From NCBI RefSeq assembly GCF_009711415.1, contig NZ_SMLZ01000107.1:1-64000 (forward strand): a stretch of 64,000 bases of DNA, in the 5' to 3' direction. The notes under the pieces are model-generated. The model did no database searches and was not told where the DNA came from. It saw nothing but the letters and a program-made list of their open reading frames with translations. A program made the translations under genes and the position numbers. Below, one piece after another: positions 44,138 through 54,313 of the stretch. This stretch comes from Roseibium denhamense. Its GTDB lineage: Bacteria > Pseudomonadota > Alphaproteobacteria > Rhizobiales > Stappiaceae. How positions within the stretch are numbered: the stretch's first letter is position 1; each line of letters begins with the position of its first letter.

Positions 44138-45067
44138 TCAGACAAGCTCGGCGGCGATTTTCGCGGCCAGCCGGGCATTGTTGCGCACAAGCGCGATGTT
44201 TGTGTCGAGGCTGCGGCCGCCGGTCAGATCCAAGATGGCCCCCAGGACGAAGGGCGTGACGTCTTTTCCGGTCACGTTGTTCTCATTGGCCATGGTGATC
44301 GCCCTGGCGATGTGTCCGGCCATTTCGGCTTGCGGAATTTCGTCGGCCGCAGGAACCGGATTGGTTACCAGAACGCCGCCATGATCGGCAAAATTCCGCC
44401 GCATCTTCAAAACATCGCCGATTTCCTGCGCGGAGTGGAGCGTGTAGGGGGCCTTCAGACCGCTTTCCCGCGACCAGAATGCCGGCAGTTCCTCGGTTCC
44501 GTACGCGATGACGGGGACACCCTTGGTCTCCAGGACTTCAAGAGTTTTCGGAATGTCCAGAAGAGCTTTGGCGCCCGCGGACACGACGCAAACCGGTGTG
44601 CGTCCGAGTTCATCAAGATCCGCAGAAACATCGAAGGTGTCCTCGGCGCCCTTGTGCACGCCGCCGATGCCGCCAGTTGCGAAAACCTTGATGCCGGCTA
44701 CGTGCGCTGCCATCATCGTGGCGGCAACCGTCGTCGCTCCATAGCGCCCTGTTGCCAAGGCAAAGGTCAAATCGGCGCGCGAGCACTTCATGACATCTTC
44801 AGCCCGGGCGAGCCGGTCAAGATCGGTATCGGAAAGACCGACCATGATTTTCCCGTCCATGAGCGCGATTGTCGCCGGAATGGCGCCCTCGGCACGAATG
44901 TCCGCTTCAACCTGCCGGGCGGTCTCGACATTTTTAGGGAACGGCATTCCATGAGTGATGATCGTTGATTCCAGCGCGACAACCGGCTGACCTGCGTCGA
45001 GTGCGGACTGAACTTCCGGGCCGTAGACGATCAGGTTCTTCAATGTCGATGGGATCATGTGTGTCAC
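44138..45067 (-). CDS. psuG: Pseudouridine-5'-phosphate glycosidase
   Basis: PsuG splits pseudouridine 5'-phosphate into uracil and ribose 5-phosphate. The 309 residues match the family at PVVALESTIITHGMPFPKNV, the GATTVAATMMAAHVAGIKVF block with ATGGIGGVHKGAEDTFDVSA, and VVSAGAKALLDIPKTLEVLE. It lies 99 bp below psuK on the same strand, the substrate-producing kinase. The pair salvages pseudouridine from RNA breakdown. Confidence 0.95.
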   Translation of the reverse strand: MTHMIPSTLKNLIVYGPEVQSALDAGQPVVALESTIITHGMPFPKNVETARQVEADIRAEGAIPATIALMDGKIMVGLSDTDLDRLARAEDVMKCSRADLTFALATGRYGATTVAATMMAAHVAGIKVFATGGIGGVHKGAEDTFDVSADLDELGRTPVCVVSAGAKALLDIPKTLEVLETKGVPVIAYGTEELPAFWSRESGLKAPYTLHSAQEIGDVLKMRRNFADHGGVLVTNPVPAADEIPQAEMAGHIARAITMANENNVTGKDVTPFVLGAILDLTGGRSLDTNIALVRNNARLAAKIAAELV

Positions 45068-45166
45068 GGCTGGAAACCTCTTGTTGTCATGTGCTGGCAG
45101 GACCGGAATTCGGCGCCTTATAGACCTCGCGGCTCAAAGGGCCAAGTGTGAGATTTGACCGCATGG

Positions 45167-46084
45167 TCAATTTGTCTGCAAGGCGGCCCAAGACAGCTTC
45201 TCGGAGAGCGCGCCTTCGGTGCTAAGTGTGATTTGTGCAGCCTTCAGGCCAAAGGACACGGCATCGGAAAACTCATGTCCATGGGCCAAACCGGCCAGAA
45301 TTCCTGCGGTAAGGGCATCGCCTGCACCCGTCACGTCCACCACTTCTGCCGGCAGGGCAGGGTGATGTAGAACGTTTCCATCCTGCGCGGTGTAAAGACC
45401 GTCTTGGCCGCAGGTCATCGCAACGCGGGCTGCCCCTGCGGCCAGAAGGCGCTCCATCAGCTGACGAGAATGTGTGTCGGCTGCCAGCCCTGTGAGCGCG
45501 ATTGCCTCGCTCCGGTTCAGCGTCAGCAACGACAAGCTGGGCAGAACGTGTTGTAACCGGGTTGCTTTTGCATCCGAGACCGCATTGGCCATTATTTTCC
45601 GGCCTTCAAGCTGCCGGCAGATCGCAAGGAGAACCTGTTCGGGCAGATTGGTGTCGACAAACCAGATGGCATTTTCATCAGCTGCCGGAAGCGCGTCTTG
45701 CAAGAATCGGTCGAAAATATCCGCTGGAGCCTCGCCCAGCACCCGGTCATCCACGCAGGCAGCGGCCAGTGAGCCATCAGGATCGTGAAACGCAAGATAT
45801 TGCCCGGTGGGAAAGCCGTTCCGGCGGATGCCGGTCACTGAGATGCCTTCGGCCGTGAGGGTGTTGAGAAGCCCGGTCCCGGCTGGGTCATCGCCAAGCG
45901 CACCACACAAAATAGCGGGCACATCAAGCCGGGTGAGGGATCGTGCGATATTGGTTGCAACGCCGCCGGGCTTGGACATCAAACGCGCTGGCGTTGAGGT
46001 TTCGCGCTGAATGGGGACACACGCATGAGCCAGAGTATCGAAATGGATCGCGCCGAAGCAATAAACGGGCACAGGCTGAGACAC
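45167..46084 (-). CDS. psuK: PfkB-family pseudouridine kinase
   Basis: The 305 residues are a ribokinase-fold sugar kinase: N-terminal GGVATNIARSLTRLDVPAIL, the middle LTLNRSEAIALTGL and the catalytic signature VVDVTGAGDALTAGILAGL with the base Asp. Next to psuG this is most likely pseudouridine kinase, which makes pseudouridine 5'-phosphate. Substrate is assigned by context; PfkB enzymes vary. Confidence 0.88.
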   Translation of the reverse strand: MSQPVPVYCFGAIHFDTLAHACVPIQRETSTPARLMSKPGGVATNIARSLTRLDVPAILCGALGDDPAGTGLLNTLTAEGISVTGIRRNGFPTGQYLAFHDPDGSLAAACVDDRVLGEAPADIFDRFLQDALPAADENAIWFVDTNLPEQVLLAICRQLEGRKIMANAVSDAKATRLQHVLPSLSLLTLNRSEAIALTGLAADTHSRQLMERLLAAGAARVAMTCGQDGLYTAQDGNVLHHPALPAEVVDVTGAGDALTAGILAGLAHGHEFSDAVSFGLKAAQITLSTEGALSEKLSWAALQTN

Positions 46085-46413
46085 GGTAGTTTGTCCTTAT
46101 GTGAAACCTGACCGGCGGCCTTATTGCGCAGACGGCCTTCAGGTCGAAAGACGCGGGGCTACCAGATCTTCCAGGCGGCAGCAACACGGGACCGAGCGCG
46201 CCGGTGATTCTTGCCTTCCGCTTCGGACCGGGATCTGGATGGGAAAATAACGCTGCGTAACCTCTAGGCATGCGAGACGAGAACATACTGGAAACAAAAG
46301 ATCATTTCGCATTAAATACCAACCGGTTTTGCCAGCTTGCCAAATGAGAACAAAATGTGTACAAAAGCGTCGATTGAAACGGCGGGTCCATCGTGGAATA
46401 AGGAGCGTGAGCC
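46085..46413. other. psuK / recA divergent region
   Basis: This 329-bp non-coding stretch lies between psuK (minus) and recA (plus). It holds a putative SOS box at 46348-46362 on the recA side, described separately. No gene was found. Confidence 0.5.
46348..46362 (+). promoter_or_regulatory. Putative LexA (SOS) box of recA
   Basis: GAACAAAATGTGTAC has GAAC and GTAC seven bases apart, one base from the alphaproteobacterial GAAC-N7-GAAC type. It starts 66 bp before the recA ATG, a usual operator position. Confidence 0.65.
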
Positions 46414-47484
46414 ATGTCACAAAGTACACTTCGTCTCGTAGAAAGCAGCCAGATGGATAAGACTAAAGCGCTTGATGCGGCGCTCAGCCAAATCGAACGG
46501 GCCTTCGGCAAGGGATCCATCATGCGGATGGGCCAGGGCCAGGCCGTTGAAGTTCAATCCGTATCAACAGGATCTCTGGGTCTCGATATCGCTCTTGGGA
46601 TCGGCGGGTTGCCCAAAGGCCGGATCGTTGAGATTTACGGTCCGGAATCGTCCGGTAAGACAACACTCGCCCTGCACACCGTTGCGGAAGCCCAAAAGCA
46701 CAGCGGGATCTGCGCATTTGTCGATGCCGAACATGCGCTTGATCCGCTTTATGCCCGGAAGCTTGGCGTAGATATCGACAACTTGCTGATTTCGCAGCCG
46801 GATGCCGGGGAGCAGGCGCTTGAGATCGCGGACACTCTCGTCCGTTCCGGAGCGATTGATGTTCTCGTGATCGATTCGGTCGCCGCCCTGACGCCAAAGG
46901 CCGAGCTCGAAGGCGAGATGGGCGACAGCCTTCCGGGCATGCAGGCCCGTTTGATGAGCCAGGCTCTGCGGAAGCTGACCGCCTCGATTTCCAAATCGAA
47001 CTGCATGGTCATCTTCATCAACCAGATCCGGATGAAGATCGGTGTCATGTTTGGATCGCCGGAAACGACAACCGGCGGCAATGCCTTGAAATTCTATGCC
47101 TCCGTCCGGCTGGATATCCGCCGGATCGGTGCGATCAAGGACAAGGACGAGGTGGTCGGGAACCAGACCCGGGTGAAGGTGGTCAAGAACAAGCTTGCGC
47201 CTCCGTTCCGCCAGGTTGAATTTGACATCATCTACGGTGAAGGCGTCTCCAAGATGGGGGAACTCATTGATCTTGGCGTGAAGGGCGGCATTGTTGAGAA
47301 GTCAGGGGCCTGGTTCTCTTACAACAGCCAGCGTCTTGGCCAAGGACGTGAGAACGCCAAGCAGTTCCTGCGTGAGAATTCTGAAATCGCCGAGGAGATC
47401 GAGCTTGCAATCCGCCAGAACGCCGGTCTGATCGCCGAGGCCATTATCGACCCAGAAGGTGGCGCGGAAGATGATGCGGAGTAG
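46414..47484 (+). CDS. recA: Recombinase RecA
   Basis: RecA coats single-stranded DNA, performs strand exchange and triggers LexA self-cleavage. The 356 residues have Walker A GPESSGKT (76-83), the [20 protein letters not shown] segment, Walker B around [11 protein letters not shown]1 and L2 loops ([19 protein letters not shown], then [20 protein letters not shown]) and a short acidic tail. There is an N-terminal extension of about ten residues relative to E. coli, normal for the class. Confidence 0.98.
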   Translation: MSQSTLRLVESSQMDKTKALDAALSQIERAFGKGSIMRMGQGQAVEVQSVSTGSLGLDIALGIGGLPKGRIVEIYGPESSGKTTLALHTVAEAQKHSGICAFVDAEHALDPLYARKLGVDIDNLLISQPDAGEQALEIADTLVRSGAIDVLVIDSVAALTPKAELEGEMGDSLPGMQARLMSQALRKLTASISKSNCMVIFINQIRMKIGVMFGSPETTTGGNALKFYASVRLDIRRIGAIKDKDEVVGNQTRVKVVKNKLAPPFRQVEFDIIYGEGVSKMGELIDLGVKGGIVEKSGAWFSYNSQRLGQGRENAKQFLRENSEIAEEIELAIRQNAGLIAEAIIDPEGGAEDDAE

Positions 47485-47524
47485 GCCTTTCAAGGTTTGC
47501 TCACATTGTTCATAAGACTTTTTG

Positions 47525-47557
47525 AACCCCTCAAGATCGATCAGACCTTGAGGGGTT
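47525..47557 (+). terminator. Terminator hairpin of recA
   Basis: AACCCCTCAAG (47525-47535) pairs perfectly with 47547-47557 around an 11-base loop. TTGCTCGTTT follows, a weak T tract. It starts 41 bp past the recA stop. Confidence 0.75.
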
Positions 47558-47783
47558 TGCTCGTTTGAGGCCTATCCGAGGCTGCAAATGCAGACTTTTC
47601 CGGCCGGATAGCGGCGAGCGCTGGACAGTGTCAGAGCCGAAAGTTAAAAGGCTGTTCCGGCGCGGGGCCTGAGAATTGGGGTGTGCCGCAGCGGAAGTGT
47701 TTAACAGGCCCGGACGCGGGCTGGAGCATCGGGCGGTTTGTGTTTTTTGCGAAGCGCCTATGATGTTCGACCGATTAATGATC

Positions 47784-47830
47784 GATCAGCGTTGGGTGCT
47801 AAATCGGGACCGATTTAACGCCCGCTGATC
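47784..47830. promoter_or_regulatory. Nested palindrome upstream of alaS
   Basis: Outer arms GATCAGC/GCTGATC (47784-47790, 47824-47830), GGG/CCC and the inner TAAATCGG/CCGATTTA (47800-47807, 47810-47817) lie around one centre, with a three-base bulge and one mismatch. It ends 21 bp before the alaS ATG. E. coli AlaRS is known to bind a palindrome near its own promoter; a similar operator here is inference. As RNA it would fold into a bulged hairpin near the ribosome site. Confidence 0.6.
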
Positions 47831-47851
47831 TTGGCGTGATGCGAGATCCGA

Positions 47852-50509
47852 ATGACCGGCGTAAATGATATCCGCTCTACCTTTTTGGACTATTTCAAGA
47901 AAAACGATCACGAGGTAGTCGATTCCGGCCCGCTTGTTCCGCGCAACGACCCGACCTTGATGTTTGCCAATGCTGGGATGAACCAGTTCAAGAACGTATT
48001 CACGGGCCTGGAGACGCGGGACTATTCACGGGCGGTTACGACGCAGAAAGTCGTTCGCGCTGGCGGAAAGCACAATGACCTCGACAATGTCGGTTACACC
48101 GCGCGTCACCACACCTTTTTCGAGATGCTGGGGAATTTTTCCTTTGGCGATTACTTCAAGGACCGGGCAATCGAGCTGGCCTGGAACCTGATTACAAAGG
48201 ACTATGGTCTGCCGAAAGACCGGCTTCTGGTGACGGTGTTCTCGGAAGATGAAGAGGCTGCCGGCTACTGGAAAAAAATTGCAGGCCTCAGCGACGACAA
48301 GATCATCCGCATACCCACCTCCGATAACTTTTGGACCATGGGCGATACCGGACCTTGTGGCCCGTGCTCCGAGATCTTCTACGACCACGGCGACCAGATC
48401 TGGGGCGGCCCTCCCGGGTCCGCCGAAGAAGATGGCGACCGGTTCATCGAGATTTGGAATCTCGTCTTCATGCAATATGAGCAGACGCCGGAAAAACGCG
48501 AAGACCTGCCGCGGCCATCCATTGATACCGGCATGGGGATCGAGCGTCTGGCAACGATCCTGCAGGGCGTGCACAACAACTACGACATTGATCTTTTCCG
48601 TGCCCTGATCGCGGCGTCCGAGCATGAAACCAGCGTTGAGGCGACTGGTGCGGCTCTGTCGAGCCACCGCGTCATTGCGGACCATTTGCGCTCGACCAGC
48701 TTCCTGATCGCCGATGGGGTTTTGCCGTCGAATGAGGGGCGCGGCTATGTCCTGCGCCGGATCATGCGTCGCGGCATGCGTCATGCCCATCTCTTGGGGG
48801 CACGCGACCCGTTGATGCACAAGCTTGTTCCGGCGCTTGTGCGGGAAATGGGGCAAGCCTATCCGGAACTCATCCGGGCGAAGGATCTCATTACCGAGAC
48901 CTTGCTCCTGGAAGAAAAACGCTTCCGCAAAACACTGGAACGCGGTCTGGGACTGCTTGACGATGCAACGACGAATTTGGCCCCTGGTGGCCAGCTCGAC
49001 GGCGAAACCGCGTTCAAATTATATGACACTTACGGCTTCCCGCTGGACCTCACCCAGGATGCCCTGCGCGCGCGGGACATTTCCGTTGATACGGACGGCT
49101 TCGGCGCGGCGATGGAGCGGCAGAAGGCCGAAGCCCGCGCCGCCTGGTCCGGCTCCGGCGGAGCGGCCACAGAAGCTGTCTGGTTCTCGTTAAAAGAAAA
49201 GCACGGAGCGACCGACTTCCTCGGCTATGAGACCGAAATCGCCGAGGGCATCGTTGTGGCCTTGGCCGACGCTGACCAGGAAGTTGGCACGCTGAAAACG
49301 GGGCAAAGCGGCTTTGTTGTGCTTAATCAGACACCTTTTTACGGCGAAAGCGGTGGTCAGGTAGGCGATACCGGCCAGATGACCGCGCCGGGTGTGCAAG
49401 TGGCGGTCACAAACACGCAGAAGAAAGCCGATGGCCTGTTTGTTCATGCCGTGAGGGTTGAAGAAGGCGAGTTGGCGCCCGGTACAGCTCTGGAACTGAA
49501 GGTGGACCACAAGCGCCGTAGCTCGGTTCGCGCCAACCATTCGGCGACCCATTTGGTCCATGAAGCCCTTCGTGAGGTACTTGGCACACATGTGGCTCAA
49601 AAGGGGTCTCTCGTTTCGCCGGACCGTTTGCGTTTCGACTTCTCGCATCCTAAACCGATGAGCGATGACGAACTGGCGACCGTTGAGGCGTTCGCCAATG
49701 AAATCGTGCTTCAAAACGCGCCGGTCGACACCCGCTTGATGGCCGTGGACGATGCTATTGAAGCAGGCGCGATGGCGTTGTTTGGCGAAAAATACGGCGA
49801 CGAAGTGCGTGTTGTGTCCATGGGGACCGCGCTCCACGGCGACAAGACTGGCAAGCCGTATTCGCTGGAGCTTTGCGGCGGAACCCATGTCAAACGCACA
49901 GGCGACATTGGGCTAGTGACACTCGTCTCCGAAGGGGCTGTTGCGTCCGGTGTCCGGCGTTTGGAAGCTCTGACGGGCGCGGAAGCTCGCAACTATCTGG
50001 ATGCGCAAGACAAGCGCATGCGCCAGATGGCGGCTCTTTTGAAAACCGGTGCCGAGGATGTGCCGGACCGCGTTGCCCAACTTGTCGAGGACCGGCGCCG
50101 GCTTGAAAAGGAGCTTGCCGAAGCGAAGAAGAAGCTGGCCATGGGCGGCGGCGGCGACGCCGGAACGCCGATCCGGGACGCTGGCAAATTCAAGCTGATG
50201 GCGCGCACGGTTGAAGGCATCAACCCGAAAGACCTGAAGGGCATGGCCGATGAGGCCAAAACCCAGCTCGGCTCCGGCGTGGTGGTGCTGATCAATGTCG
50301 CCGAAGAAGGAAAAGCTGCCATCGTGACAGCGGTTACCAAGGATCTGACTGAGAGCGTAAGTGCTGTCGATCTTGTGAAGATCGGGTCTGAAACTCTGGG
50401 TGGCCGTGGTGGCGGCGGCCGTCCGGATATGGCTCAGGCGGGCGGACCGGACGGAGCCAAGGCAGATGAGGCCATTGCTGCGATCGAAGCACATTTGAAA
50501 GGGATTTGA
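47852..50509 (+). CDS. alaS: Alanyl-tRNA synthetase
   Basis: AlaRS charges tRNA-Ala. The 885 residues begin with the class II catalytic core ([20 protein letters not shown], then [18 protein letters not shown]), followed by the tRNA-binding region, the editing domain with zinc ligands ([12 protein letters not shown] and [15 protein letters not shown]), and a C-terminal coiled coil and C-Ala domain with a Gly-rich [17 protein letters not shown] segment. Length matches the bacterial norm. Downstream hairpin at 50548. Confidence 0.98.
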   Translation: MTGVNDIRSTFLDYFKKNDHEVVDSGPLVPRNDPTLMFANAGMNQFKNVFTGLETRDYSRAVTTQKVVRAGGKHNDLDNVGYTARHHTFFEMLGNFSFGDYFKDRAIELAWNLITKDYGLPKDRLLVTVFSEDEEAAGYWKKIAGLSDDKIIRIPTSDNFWTMGDTGPCGPCSEIFYDHGDQIWGGPPGSAEEDGDRFIEIWNLVFMQYEQTPEKREDLPRPSIDTGMGIERLATILQGVHNNYDIDLFRALIAASEHETSVEATGAALSSHRVIADHLRSTSFLIADGVLPSNEGRGYVLRRIMRRGMRHAHLLGARDPLMHKLVPALVREMGQAYPELIRAKDLITETLLLEEKRFRKTLERGLGLLDDATTNLAPGGQLDGETAFKLYDTYGFPLDLTQDALRARDISVDTDGFGAAMERQKAEARAAWSGSGGAATEAVWFSLKEKHGATDFLGYETEIAEGIVVALADADQEVGTLKTGQSGFVVLNQTPFYGESGGQVGDTGQMTAPGVQVAVTNTQKKADGLFVHAVRVEEGELAPGTALELKVDHKRRSSVRANHSATHLVHEALREVLGTHVAQKGSLVSPDRLRFDFSHPKPMSDDELATVEAFANEIVLQNAPVDTRLMAVDDAIEAGAMALFGEKYGDEVRVVSMGTALHGDKTGKPYSLELCGGTHVKRTGDIGLVTLVSEGAVASGVRRLEALTGAEARNYLDAQDKRMRQMAALLKTGAEDVPDRVAQLVEDRRRLEKELAEAKKKLAMGGGGDAGTPIRDAGKFKLMARTVEGINPKDLKGMADEAKTQLGSGVVVLINVAEEGKAAIVTAVTKDLTESVSAVDLVKIGSETLGGRGGGGRPDMAQAGGPDGAKADEAIAAIEAHLKGI

Positions 50510-50547
50510 CCTTTCGGTCTTGGACCTTCGCTCAATGGTCAAATGAA

Positions 50548-50574
50548 AAGGCGCGCTTAATCGGCGCGCCTTAT
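50548..50574 (+). terminator. Terminator of alaS
   Basis: AAGGCGCGC (50548-50556) pairs perfectly with 50564-50572 around a seven-base loop. TTATT overlaps and follows the right arm. It lies 39 bp past the alaS stop and can also act for the small minus-strand gene. Confidence 0.75.
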
Positions 50575-50597
50575 TCATGGGGCCGCAGACCTGATGT

Positions 50598-50723
50598 TTA
50601 GTGCAGATACGCCACCAGGATCAGGGCATTCACCGCCAGGAACACGGAAGCGATCAGCATTTTCAAGACAGCGTTGTGCGGCGAGTTTTCGGCGCCGCGC
50701 ACATGGTTTGTTTCGAATGTCAT
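50598..50723 (-). CDS. Small membrane protein of 41 residues
   Basis: An ATG at 50723 with GGAG six bases upstream opens a 41-residue frame ending TAA at 50598. The protein has a polar N-terminus (MTFETNHVRGAENSPHN) and one membrane helix (about 19-40, VLKMLIASVFLAVNALILVA). The start, ribosome site and amphipathic layout make it a credible small protein. I do not recognise a family. It lies between alaS and the K+ channel gene and has the alaS terminator hairpin downstream. Confidence 0.6.
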   Translation of the reverse strand: MTFETNHVRGAENSPHNAVLKMLIASVFLAVNALILVAYLH

Positions 50724-50918
50724 TGTCTGCTCCTTTAAAAGGCTCCCTCCCTTAATCACTTAGGATCTGCGGCAATTTAGCCCAATCACAATGCGCTCAC
50801 AGCGCATCACGGGCGGGGGCGGTGCCTGTGAGGGCCTGCACTGGGCGCGGCTATTTTACGTTCGCTGCGAGTTCAGCTATTTCTTTTTAGGTACGAGTCT
50901 TGCCGCACTGGACACCCT

Positions 50919-52190
50919 TTGCAGAGCCACGAATTCAAGCGGGCACTCTTTGAAGTGCTGGAAGACACCGGAAAGCGTCGGCTGGCAGCGCGTTCACTCC
51001 GGCAATTCCTGATTTTCCTGATCATTGCCAATGTCGCGTTCGCGGTGCTTGAAACAGTGCCCGAGGTCCGGGACACATTCGGCCCGCATCTGAAGTTCTT
51101 GCAGCTGGGATCCGGCCTGATCTTTCTGGTGGAATATGTGCTCAGGCTGTATGTGGCGGACCTTCATCCGCCAATGCGCCGGTATGGCCCCGTGGGGGCC
51201 CGGCTGCGTTATGCGCTCCATCCGGACGCGATTGTCGACCTGATCGGGGCCCTGCCGCTTGTCCTGGTGCTGATCTTGCCGACCCAGGCCGTCACCATGG
51301 TCGTGATCCTGCGCCTATTGCGGTTCCTGAAGCTCGCGCGGTATTCCCCGGCGCTGAGGTCTCTCATTTCTGCTGTTGCGGCAGAGCGGCGGGCCCTTCT
51401 CGGATCCAGCATGATCATTTTCGGCGTGATCTTGATGGCAGCCACGCTGATGTATGTCATCGAGCATGATGACCAGCCGGAAAAATTCAAAAGCATCCTG
51501 CATGGGGTTTACTGGGCGATCACCACGGTGACGACGGTCGGCTATGGAGATGTCGTTCCCATAAGCAATCTGGGCAAGATGGTTGGAGCCGTGGTGATGT
51601 TGATGGGGTACGGCCTGATTGCCTTGCCGGTCGGCATCATTGCATCTGCCTTCGCACGGGAGATCCACAGCCGCGATTTCGTGGTCACCTGGTCGATGGT
51701 TGCCAGAGTGCCATTGTTCGAAGACCTGAAAGCGGCTGAAATTGCGGAGGTTGCCAAGCTGTTGCAGGCACAGAGCATCCGCAAAGGCGGGACGATTGCC
51801 CAGGAGGGTGATGTCGCCGACCGGATGTATTTCATCGCGGATGGCGAGGTGGAGATAAAGCTTGCGCGTGACTCGATCTATTTGGGCGAGGGCAGCTTCT
51901 TCGGAGAGTTGGCCTTGATCAACCAAACTCGTCGGTCTGCCTCCGTGATTGCCTACCGCGATTGCCAGCTCCTGGTACTTGAAGCGGATGCGCTCCAAAA
52001 TCTCATGGACCGTGATGCCACCCTTGCGACCAAGATCATGGAGGAAGCCCGGGAGCGGGTGAAAGCCGGCAAGCGAATCCTGGGGGAGCTGGCAGAAGAA
52101 GAACTGGAACAGGCTGGTGTCTACGCGTCAGCAGAGGACGTTGAAACGCAGCCGGAACTTTTTGACCCGAGCGCTAGCCGGAAGGTGTGA
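50919..52190 (+). CDS. Cyclic-nucleotide-gated K+ channel
   Basis: The 423 residues have six membrane helices (about 28-240) with an Arg/Lys-bearing S4-like segment (LRLLRFLKLARYSPALR) and the pore filter TTVGYGD (205-211). A C-terminal cyclic-nucleotide-binding domain (about 285-400) includes GEGSFFGELALINQTRRSAS, the phosphate-binding cassette. It resembles Mesorhizobium MlotiK1. The start is a TTG without a strong ribosome site, so the N-terminus is uncertain. The last 17 bp overlap the opposite-strand GST gene end. Confidence 0.88.
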   Translation: MQSHEFKRALFEVLEDTGKRRLAARSLRQFLIFLIIANVAFAVLETVPEVRDTFGPHLKFLQLGSGLIFLVEYVLRLYVADLHPPMRRYGPVGARLRYALHPDAIVDLIGALPLVLVLILPTQAVTMVVILRLLRFLKLARYSPALRSLISAVAAERRALLGSSMIIFGVILMAATLMYVIEHDDQPEKFKSILHGVYWAITTVTTVGYGDVVPISNLGKMVGAVVMLMGYGLIALPVGIIASAFAREIHSRDFVVTWSMVARVPLFEDLKAAEIAEVAKLLQAQSIRKGGTIAQEGDVADRMYFIADGEVEIKLARDSIYLGEGSFFGELALINQTRRSASVIAYRDCQLLVLEADALQNLMDRDATLATKIMEEARERVKAGKRILGELAEEELEQAGVYASAEDVETQPELFDPSASRKV

Positions 52191-52815
52191 CGTTCGTTGC
52201 AAGAACACTTGGGTGTCTCAGAATGTGGTTTAGCCAGTACGATAGTCGTGGCGTTTGAGCGAGGACTGGCTTGCTTTCTTCGGTTTCGGCAAAAAGCGAG
52301 AATATCGGTGCGGCAAGGCAGTCTGCCTGTGTTATTTGGTCGCCCAAAATGAATGGGCCATCAGAGTCCGTTATCGCTTCCAGTGCGTTGCAGACTGTTC
52401 GGGCCGGACCGAGGCCGGATGCGATTTTCACCTCGTCCGGTATTTCACCCTCTCTTGGCTTGGCTATTCTTTCCACATAGATGTCCCACACAAGTGTCGA
52501 GTAGGCGGCGTTTTGCAGAATTGATAGGATTTGAACCATTCGCGCGCGTTCGCGTAGCCCATTCGGATGCAAGCTCCGTCCGTCGAAGGTCTCGTCAATG
52601 TAGCTCAAGATTGCCGCGGTTTCGTAAAGTGTGAAACCGTCATGGACCAATGCTGGAATTTTGCCGAAGGGTTGAAGGTCCAGATACCCCGGTGGTAGGC
52701 CTTCGGTGCCAAAGACGTCTACCGGTACCAATGTGTATGGGGTGCCCTTTTCTTCGAGAGCTATCCGGACTGCACGGACAAAGACCGAGTAGCTTGCCCC
52801 ATAAAGTTCAAGCAT
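52174..52815 (-). CDS. Glutathione S-transferase family protein
   Basis: The 213 residues have the thioredoxin-fold N-terminal half (LELYGASYSVFVRAVRIALEEK, of which ASYS-x-F-V-R is the active-site turn, then GKIPALVHDGFTLYETAAIL) and a helical C-terminal half with GDQITQADCLAAPIFSLF. The start at 52815 was preferred over 52851, which adds 12 residues. It is 78 bp below icd and converges on the channel gene. Substrate unknown. Confidence 0.9.
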   Translation of the reverse strand: MLELYGASYSVFVRAVRIALEEKGTPYTLVPVDVFGTEGLPPGYLDLQPFGKIPALVHDGFTLYETAAILSYIDETFDGRSLHPNGLRERARMVQILSILQNAAYSTLVWDIYVERIAKPREGEIPDEVKIASGLGPARTVCNALEAITDSDGPFILGDQITQADCLAAPIFSLFAETEESKPVLAQTPRLSYWLNHILRHPSVLATNVTPSG

Positions 52816-52893
52816 GAGCCTGATCCGTTCGCTGGAAACGGGCGGGGCCAACCTGGTTAGCCTCCGCCCCCTGATACCTTGTGGCGGCCAGCC

Positions 52894-54111
52894 TTACAGG
52901 TCCGCCATCGCCTTTTGCAAGTTCTCATCGATCTTGTCGAGGAAACCGGTTGTTGTCAGCCAGCCTTGGTCTGGCCCGACGAGCAAGGCAAGATCCTTCG
53001 TCATATAGCCGCTTTCAACCGTTGAAATGCAGACATTTTCCAAGGTTTTGGAAAAACGGGCCAGCTTGTCGTTGCCGTCGAGTTTTGCCCGGTGCGCAAG
53101 GCCGCGGGTCCAGGCAAAGATCGAGGCGATGGAGTTGGTCGAGGTGCTCTCGCCTTTTTCATGCTGCCGGAAATGCCGGGTGACCGTGCCGTGCGCCGCT
53201 TCTGCCTCCACGGTCTTGCCGTCGGGCGTCATCAGGACAGAGGTCATCAGACCGAGCGAGCCAAAGCCCTGGGCCACCGTGTCTGATTGCACATCGCCAT
53301 CGTAGTTCTTGCAGGCCCAGACATAGCCGCCGGACCACTTCAGAGCGCTTGCGACCATGTCGTCAATTAGGCGGTGCTCGTACCAGATCCCGGCATCAGC
53401 GAACTTGTCCTTGAATTCGGCTTCGTAAGTCTCCTGGAAAAGGTCCTTAAAGCGTCCGTCATAGGCTTTCAAAATGGTGTTCTTGGTGGAGAGATAGCAA
53501 GGTACGCGCCGTTGCAGAGCATAGTTCATGGACGCTCTGGCGAAGTCGCGGATGGAATCATCGAGATTGTACATCGCCATGGCAACGCCCGCCGACGGCG
53601 CATCATAAACCTCGTGTTCAATTACCTGTCCGTCGTCGCCGGTAAAGGTGATCGTCAGCTTGCCCTTGCCGGGAAATCTGAAATCGGTGGCTTTGTATTG
53701 ATCACCAAATGCATGCCGTCCCACGATGATGGGCTGTGTCCAGCCCGGCACAAGGCGCGGAACATTCTGCATGATGATGGGCTCACGGAAGATGACGCCG
53801 CCAAGAATGTTCCTGATTGTTCCATTGGGGGATCTGTACATGCGCTTAAGGCCGAATTCTTCCACACGGCCTTCGTCCGGCGTGATCGTTGCGCACTTTA
53901 TGCCGACACCATGTTTCTTGATCGCGTTGGCCGCATCCACGGTGATCTGGTCGTCGGTCTCGTCCCGTTTCTGAATCGAAAGATCGTAGTAGTCCAGGTC
54001 GATGTCCAGATAAGGATGGATCAGCTTGTCCTTGATGAATTGCCAGATGATGCGGGTCATCTCATCGCCATCGAGCTCAACGACCGGATTGTCGACTTTG
54101 ATCTTTGCCAT
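52894..54111 (-). CDS. icd: NADP-dependent isocitrate dehydrogenase, dimeric type
   Basis: This enzyme makes 2-oxoglutarate, NADPH and CO2 in the citrate cycle. The 405 residues start [20 protein letters not shown] and show [16 protein letters not shown], the substrate-binding segments [20 protein letters not shown] and the cofactor region [20 protein letters not shown]. This is the eukaryote-like subfamily common in alphaproteobacteria. The ATG at 54111 is preferred over the frame from 54180. A second, unrelated isocitrate dehydrogenase lies at 59208. Confidence 0.96.
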   Translation of the reverse strand: MAKIKVDNPVVELDGDEMTRIIWQFIKDKLIHPYLDIDLDYYDLSIQKRDETDDQITVDAANAIKKHGVGIKCATITPDEGRVEEFGLKRMYRSPNGTIRNILGGVIFREPIIMQNVPRLVPGWTQPIIVGRHAFGDQYKATDFRFPGKGKLTITFTGDDGQVIEHEVYDAPSAGVAMAMYNLDDSIRDFARASMNYALQRRVPCYLSTKNTILKAYDGRFKDLFQETYEAEFKDKFADAGIWYEHRLIDDMVASALKWSGGYVWACKNYDGDVQSDTVAQGFGSLGLMTSVLMTPDGKTVEAEAAHGTVTRHFRQHEKGESTSTNSIASIFAWTRGLAHRAKLDGNDKLARFSKTLENVCISTVESGYMTKDLALLVGPDQGWLTTTGFLDKIDENLQKAMADL

Positions 54112-54313
54112 GGAACTGTCAGCCTCGCAGGTTAAGGGTCTTCGTGCGCCAGAAAACATCCGGTGCGACTTGTATCGCAATAACTTTGTGTGCGCTTGTA
54201 TACAATTCTGAACGTGAATTGCAAGATGCGGCGTTTAAAAACAGCCTCTACCGCGCATCCCAACCGTCTGCAGGTTTGACAAGGATCTCGTTGTTCGCTT
54301 CGAAACAGCTATC

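Larger units (their letters stand above)
47485..47851. other. recA / alaS intergenic region
   Basis: This 367-bp stretch holds the recA terminator (47525-47557) and a large palindrome close to alaS (47784-47830). Between them no gene or other signal was recognised. Confidence 0.5.
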
